This document shows, one piece after another, positions 59,501-64,000 of a stretch of DNA of 64,000 nucleotides (its first letter is position 1; the number at the start of each line of letters is the position of its first letter). A model generated the notes under the pieces. The model had not been told where the DNA came from and made no database searches. It saw only the letters and a list, made by a program, of their open reading frames with translations. The stretch is taken from contig OX388343.1 of assembly GCA_947579665.1 (NCBI GenBank), positions 92,794,254 through 92,858,253 of the forward strand. Direction: 5' to 3'. This DNA comes from Sympetrum striolatum. Taxonomy: Eukaryota; Arthropoda; Insecta; Odonata; Libellulidae. A program made the position numbers and the translations under genes.

Positions 59501-62500
59501 GCGATTAAATATCATCTTGATACCTTCCAAGCATTATTTAAATTTAGTTTATATTTATCCTAATATATACAACTTCGTACATTGGGCTAGAATCGAAAAA
59601 AGCTGGTCAAAAATACAAAATTGGATTGCCTTTACTATCATTATTAAGTAAATTACTTCTCGATTCTGTATCCATATGTGTAATTGGTTTCGCAAAAAAA
59701 AAATTTCCATTATGTCTTGGGACACCCTAGCGTGCATATGAAGGGACCCTTCTTACAAATCAGCAACATGAAAGATGGGAGAGAAGCAATAAAACAATAT
59801 AACTTCCTGCAATAAGATTGCAGTTTTGTCAGGCCGCTCTTTTTTTTTGGTGCTTGCTCTTTTTGAACATTTTATAATGGACCCTAACTTTCCATACCCA
59901 TTATTTGCAGTCCATGTTTTTCTATCACTTCATTCAAAGTTTGTTTGGGTTTTAAGTCTAAACGAGATGAAAATACAATAGAGCAGGATGTAAATCCGAG
60001 TTGTTTAAGAACATGATTTCATTTAGCACTTACTTTTTAGAAATTTCAAAAAGTAATTGAATGTACCGTTCTTTGTACATATTTATATTGCCTGTGGTAT
60101 TTAAACATATTTATATTGCCTGTGGTAGATAGCAAAGGCAGAAAACTCTACAATGAAAAGTTTGAATGGAGAAACACTCTACATGCTTACTAATCATTCC
60201 AGTTAAAATAACACAACAGTTTCTCATTCAGGAATGTTAGAATAGAGTTTTTTCATTCTTGGACATCTTTCTGATCCATCTGTGGTCGCATTGTGAATGA
60301 TTGGGAATAAAATACGTTTTTCTGTTATCAGCGAAATGATTATGTTTAACAATTTTAAGTGTGAAAGATATGGAACCTATGGTTCCCGATTTTTAGGAGA
60401 ATATACATATGCACCCTCACCCATACCCAAAAAGGGTAGAAAGGACAAATTGAAGTTAGATAAATATCATTTAAATGTAACATCATCTCTCTCTATTAAG
60501 AGGAAACCCAATTATGATATTAAAATAATGTTCAATCAAACATTCAGTCTAATTGTAAACTTGATAGAGACTACATCAGAGAGGCCGCAGAACGGGATGT
60601 TAAAAAAATCAAGGTCATTTCATGGTTTTTCCAGGTCAGGTCGAAGATTTTGAAGGTCAAAATAGTTTTTGGTTTTTATTCAACTCTTCAACTAAAATTT
60701 GGAATTTATTCCAACAAAATCAAGGTACAACTTTCAAACTTTACCCGGAAATTAATGTTTAAATTAATTAATGAACGTGAATCAGCGGCACGAATGGCAA
60801 GGGTTGTTTTGTTTACGAGGTTTAGGAGTTTTCAAGTAGGCAGCGCTGGTGCCAGAATTTGAATGAGTGGTTTATTTCAGATTGAACCAGGATAATGAGT
60901 TGGATCAGGATTATTCAAGGTTTTGCAAAAAAAAATCAAGGCGTTTTCCCTGTTTTTCAAGGTCAGCAAAAATTAAAATTTTTTCAAGGTTCTCAGGGTT
61001 TCAAGGTCCAGTGGCCATCCTGCTACATATAAAAATAAACCTATTTGTGCAAGTTTAACCATGAAGTATGAAGAAAAATATCCAAAAAAACTCAGACAAA
61101 TTGAAGTTTTCAGTGAATCTGTTTAGGATAATAAATGCAGTTACTATATATTTCAATTTTTTTAACTGAGTAAAAATATACTTTTACCCAACAAGAAAAA
61201 ATGGAACCTCAGTTAAAAACATCGATACACGCATAAAATAAAGGAACTAACTTGGTTCGTTTCCCTGCATTAAGTCTAGACCCCTCCTTATGTTTCTCCT
61301 AGCAAAGTCCAGGAGGGAAGAGACACAGTAGAATGCAAAGGGACTCAGTCCAACAACACTACGGACCCAGCACACGGGTCAGGTCCCTATGATCCGAATG
61401 TGCTTCGGACCTGACAGCAGATGAGTTAAAAAGGAATAATTATAGACAAAAATGTTTAATTTTAGCAATAAGAAATTAAGATGTTTGTTTAAAATTGAAT
61501 CAAATTTCGACCAATAAAATTTCTAGTGAAAACCGCAGGATTTTGGCTTTAAAATGGAATAATTATGAACGAAAATGATTGCAAAGAAACAAATTTTGGA
61601 ACACGGCTGTTAATGGATTAGAGATTTTAAAATCTCCGAAAGCCGTCTTTATTGGTGCACCTGATCTTACTCCCTGGTAGGCTGAGAAAGAAAGAAAGGA
61701 ATACCACATTTTTATGATACCCAAAGGTCTTGTTTCCCTCCTCAGGGGTCAGCAAGTGACAGAGAAAAGTGGTTGCATCGACAAGGCATCAGCCTTTAGG
61801 AGATAATAATAGTGTAACAAGTGCATTAAAATTTACACCAAAAAAAATTGTTTGCATTTACACAAAGCTTACATATTTGCCCTGAAAAACCTTTCCACAA
61901 ATAAGCTATTGAGGAAAGTTACCAATTTTACACAGGTTCGGATTATTTTCAACAGCATAGTCACTATTTATGTGCACACACTTTAAATTGTACATTAAAT
62001 ACTCATTTTCTACATTTCTTGTTTAGAAAGATTGTATACTGTAACTAGAAAAAATAAAATATTTATGGACAATATGTAGATATTTTCTTATTTAAAACAT
62101 TAAAAAATTACTTTAATTTTGAGATAGCTATAAATATAGTAGAAATAGAATTATCGAGTTTCTGCCTTGAGAATGAAATACAAAAATTGAAAGGAAAACA
62201 AAACCTCTATCCAGATCTCTCATTGAACATATCTGACAATGGTATATTTTTCTTAAGCCATAATAAAAGTAAATGTTATTACATAACTGCATTTTTTCAA
62301 CAAATGAAACATCTACTTACAGTTTTCTTAATTATCATATTGAGCATTCTTTTCTTTTCTTCATCCACACCAAACTGTGCTTGACTGAAAAGATGAGGGA
62401 TGAGCTCGTTCACCTCAAAAGTAGCACTATGATTTATTTTGTGCCCTATTTTTTTCTCCAATACTCTCATGACTCTGCCAATGGTGAAGTGTGATACCTG

Positions 62501-63490
62501 TTAAGAGCGCAATGGATTTTGCTAGCATTAATATTTTGTTAAAAATAAGTCATCTTTCATTTCTATGATATGGCTACGAATTATGGAAGGAACTTAATCT
62601 TCCATAAATCAATTAAAAATTTGCTCAAGATTTAACAAACTTGTAATCAAATCTTGTCATAATTCTGAAATTATAAAGATCACCAGGATTCACTCGTTAT
62701 TTATAAATTAAAATCACGATAGCGACTTTATTGAGGCATTTGTAACAGTAATCACTAATACCAAGCCAATAGTGCCAATTCAGAACATCCTGGTTTAGAA
62801 CAATTGACACATCGATACTGTGATACCCATCCTGTCCAACGAAGGAAATACCGCACCTAATCAAAAACTTCACTCATTCCCAATAATTCAAAAATATTTT
62901 ATCTAAATTTCTACTTACCTGCAGATAGTTAGCGATACATCGGATAGTCACAGGCATACGAAACTCCTTCATTGCAAGATATACTACCGCTCCAGCACTG
63001 GCAATTTTATTCAAACGTTTCGTATATCTAAAATAATCCATTGCGGCGTCTCTTACAGCTCCAGCAAGATCCAAACCATCCATCAAACGCTTCAGCGTCA
63101 CTAATCCGTCTTGATGGTTCTGAAATGATCACAAGTTTGGGATAAAAGAAACATACCATTAAAGGCAAACTAAATTAACTAAAATACTTACTCTTGAACT
63201 ATGACTGTTATTCCTTAGGAGGAATCCATAATTATAAGGCCTTCCATCATAGTTACCTATCACTACTTTAGATCCTCCTTCAAATGCATCGACAGTAAAT
63301 TGGTCTATTTCCAATACAGTTCCACATTTTGTGCACACATTATGTTCCTAAGGAAATCATAAATTTAGCAAAATACAGCGTAGGAAAGTGTCACAATAGA
63401 GCGAAGTAAGTTTATTACCATTCCATGAATCCCACCACTTATCATCTCTGAACTTTTGCATGATGGACATATTGTATTCGCATTGGCCAT
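53530..63490 (-). CDS. BRF2: BRF2-like TFIIB-family factor (TFIIIB 50 kDa subunit)
   Basis: TFIIB-related factor that, in vertebrates, recruits RNA polymerase III with TBP and BDP1 at gene-external promoters (U6-type). Five minus-strand coding exons join, all in phase 0: 63490-63419, 63347-63192, 63119-62919, 62497-62321 and 54501-53671 (stop at 53671), giving 478 residues; an AATAAA lies at 53535-53530. The N-terminal zinc ribbon is C8-P-S-C11 and C29-T-K-C32, with the same 17-residue internal spacing as human BRF2. The first cyclin repeat follows at about 77-165 (IASAGAVVYLAM, TIRCIANYLQ, TIGRVMRVLEKKIG). The second contains TTGYSPHLIALAAGFIVWK, like the BRF2 TGRHPLPVITAATFLAWQ segment. Beyond about 290 the sequence is low-complexity and charged, ending in basic KIGKRRIKKPRI. 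TFIIB is shorter and lacks the tail, and BRF1 is longer with other C-terminal blocks. The last intron is about 7.8 kb. Confidence 0.88.
54663..54860 (+). mobile_element. Possible tRNA-derived SINE (BRF2 last intron)
   Basis: acatggtagttgattagaat (A-box-like) and ctgggttcgagtgcc (B-box-like) are separated by about 35 bp, as in tRNA-derived SINEs. It is a different family from copies A and B. It lies about 160 bp upstream of the BRF2 last exon. Confidence 0.45.
55385..55860. repeat. Two diverged tandem copies (~250 bp) flanking the DNA element
   Basis: 55385-55615 and 55675-55865 share the same order of motifs (gaatatttttgcaa/gaattttttgcaa, tttttgt..caaca, atttcatgttgttttatatgt/atttcatgtagttttacatgt, atattcttataac, tttataaa). 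The similarity is diverged. Confidence 0.55.
55901..58234. mobile_element. DNA transposon with 19-bp perfect TIRs (2.3 kb)
   Basis: GGGGGTCGATTTTGTAATT at 55901-55919 is matched by its exact reverse complement at 58216-58234. Just inside both ends are repeats of ttttcggtcgag (55931 direct, 58078 inverted, 58147 direct), i.e. sub-terminal repeats. No open frame resembles a transposase, so it is non-autonomous or decayed. A 60-90 bp segment (aagaatcttgatattgtc.. to ..gagaactatgacaaaat) occurs twice inside (56115 and 57083). I could not define a target-site duplication, so the superfamily is open. Confidence 0.75.
58512..58640. repeat. Possible piggyBac-like terminus
   Basis: TTAA at 58512 followed by cacattcgcaacc and the palindrome accaccggtggt (58535-58546), with a second atcaccggtggtac at 58579 and repeats of ccagtggccat, resembles termini of some piggyBac-like elements. 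The matching opposite end was not found. Confidence 0.3.
59096..59730. mobile_element. MITE with TAGGGTGTCCCAA termini (635 bp)
   Basis: tagggtgtcccaa at 59096-59108 faces the inverted ttgggacaccctag at 59717-59730. A-runs follow inside both termini. No coding region. The T/A-flanked short TIR suggests a Tc1/mariner-type origin, but this is an inference. It lies in the BRF2 last intron. Confidence 0.65.
60077..60132. repeat. Two-copy 28-bp tandem repeat
   Basis: catatttatattgcctgtgg occurs twice, 28 bp apart, in the BRF2 last intron. Confidence 0.8.
60590..61022. mobile_element. hAT-like element right end
   Basis: The stretch ends ggtttcaaggtccagtggcc + atcctg, the reverse of a CAGGATGGCCACTGGAC terminus common in hAT elements. 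Inside are repeated tcaaggtt/tcaaggtc motifs over several hundred bases. The left end was not identified. Confidence 0.5.
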
Positions 63491-64000
63491 TTAAATATGA
63501 ATCACTTGTCACAACACACCGAACTTGTTGACAGTTCAGAACATCTACCATCGGTCTACGCCGCCAAGGTTTTATAGATGTTTATAGGGGTTACATCCTA
63601 CGCATCCGACCAAGAAAATCGAGACTCTCGACATACAGCTGGGTTTCGATGGTTTCGATCGTTTCGATTGAAGAACGAGCGTAGAAATGCAATCTTATTT
63701 GCGCGCGAACGGCACGAATTTACATGTTGAGGTTTGATAGTATTTTCTTGTCGAAACCATTGCGCCAGAAAATATTTCAGTACATGGTTATTCCCAAGCA
63801 TCGTAATATATATGATTAGTTTTTTTAAACTAAATATTTACATTAATTGTAAGTATGAACGGTCATGCAATAGCAGGAGGGTGAGTTAGCGCGTTCATGA
63901 TTCCAAATCTCAGAAGTTTAGAGTTGACACATTGATCAATGTTTTTAATACATTACATACATGTATACATATACATTATGGATATTTTTAATGTCGTTAG
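63491..64000. other. Upstream flank of BRF2-like gene
   Basis: This is the 5' flank of the BRF2-like gene. There is a ttcgat-rich direct repeat (gtttcgatggtttcgatcg) near 63645-63665. No TATA box at a useful position was seen. Confidence 0.4.

Noticed and set aside
1..64000. CRISPR arrays, bacterial operons, rRNA genes
   Set aside because: No regular repeat-spacer structure, no Shine-Dalgarno-led gene rows and no rRNA sequence were seen. The window is eukaryotic nuclear DNA.

Overview
The window is AT-rich arthropod (most likely insect) nuclear DNA. The evidence is spliced genes with GT-AG introns, RR-2 cuticular protein genes with insect-style core promoters, an NPC2-family gene, and a dense mix of animal-type mobile elements (hAT, pogo/Tigger, RTE and Jockey/CR1-like LINEs, Ty3/gypsy, tRNA-derived SINEs, MITEs). 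I cannot name the species. There is no sign of bacterial, organellar or viral genome organisation.

Layout. (1) Positions 1-11345 hold a head-to-tail tandem array on the + strand. Two full units (4550 and 4576 bp) and one partial unit each carry a complete three-exon RR-2 cuticular protein gene of 142 residues. (2) Positions 11346-20000 hold no host gene that I can see. They contain an inverted-repeat pair, a nested hAT-like element with long inverted arms, and a broken RTE-type LINE. (3) Positions 20413-25487, minus strand, carry a four-exon MGME1 homologue (mitochondrial genome maintenance exonuclease, 436 codons). It was assembled here from exons joined in compatible phase. (4) Positions 25985-26970 hold a decayed second LINE. 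(5) Positions 28862-36964, minus strand, carry a four-exon NPC2/ML-domain secreted lipid-binding protein of 161 residues. Its introns contain a hAT MITE with a perfect 8-bp target-site duplication and a Ty3/gypsy remnant. (6) Positions 37033-53500 are mostly gene-free and rich in repeats: a SINE, a perfect 40-bp palindrome, a pogo/Tigger remnant, a hairpin MITE and a large fold-back element. (7) Positions 53671-63490, minus strand, carry a five-exon gene for a BRF2-like TFIIB-family factor (TFIIIB 50 kDa subunit, 478 residues). Its last intron is 7.8 kb and holds at least three transposons.

The genes do not form a functional pathway: cuticle structure, mtDNA maintenance, sterol/lipid binding and Pol III initiation are independent roles. 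MGME1, NPC2 and BRF2 share the minus strand but each has its own long introns, so they are separate transcription units.

The points most worth a second look are four. The cuticle array is a mosaic: the gene-bearing 2.6 kb of units 1 and 2 reads as identical while the rest has diverged. A BRF2-type gene is present in an arthropod. A tRNA-derived SINE family has two copies in the window with matching heads and bodies. Several fold-back or palindromic elements are not explained by ordinary gene annotation. I found no convincing novel enzymatic or defence system. All exon models are by eye; no alignment or database search was run.
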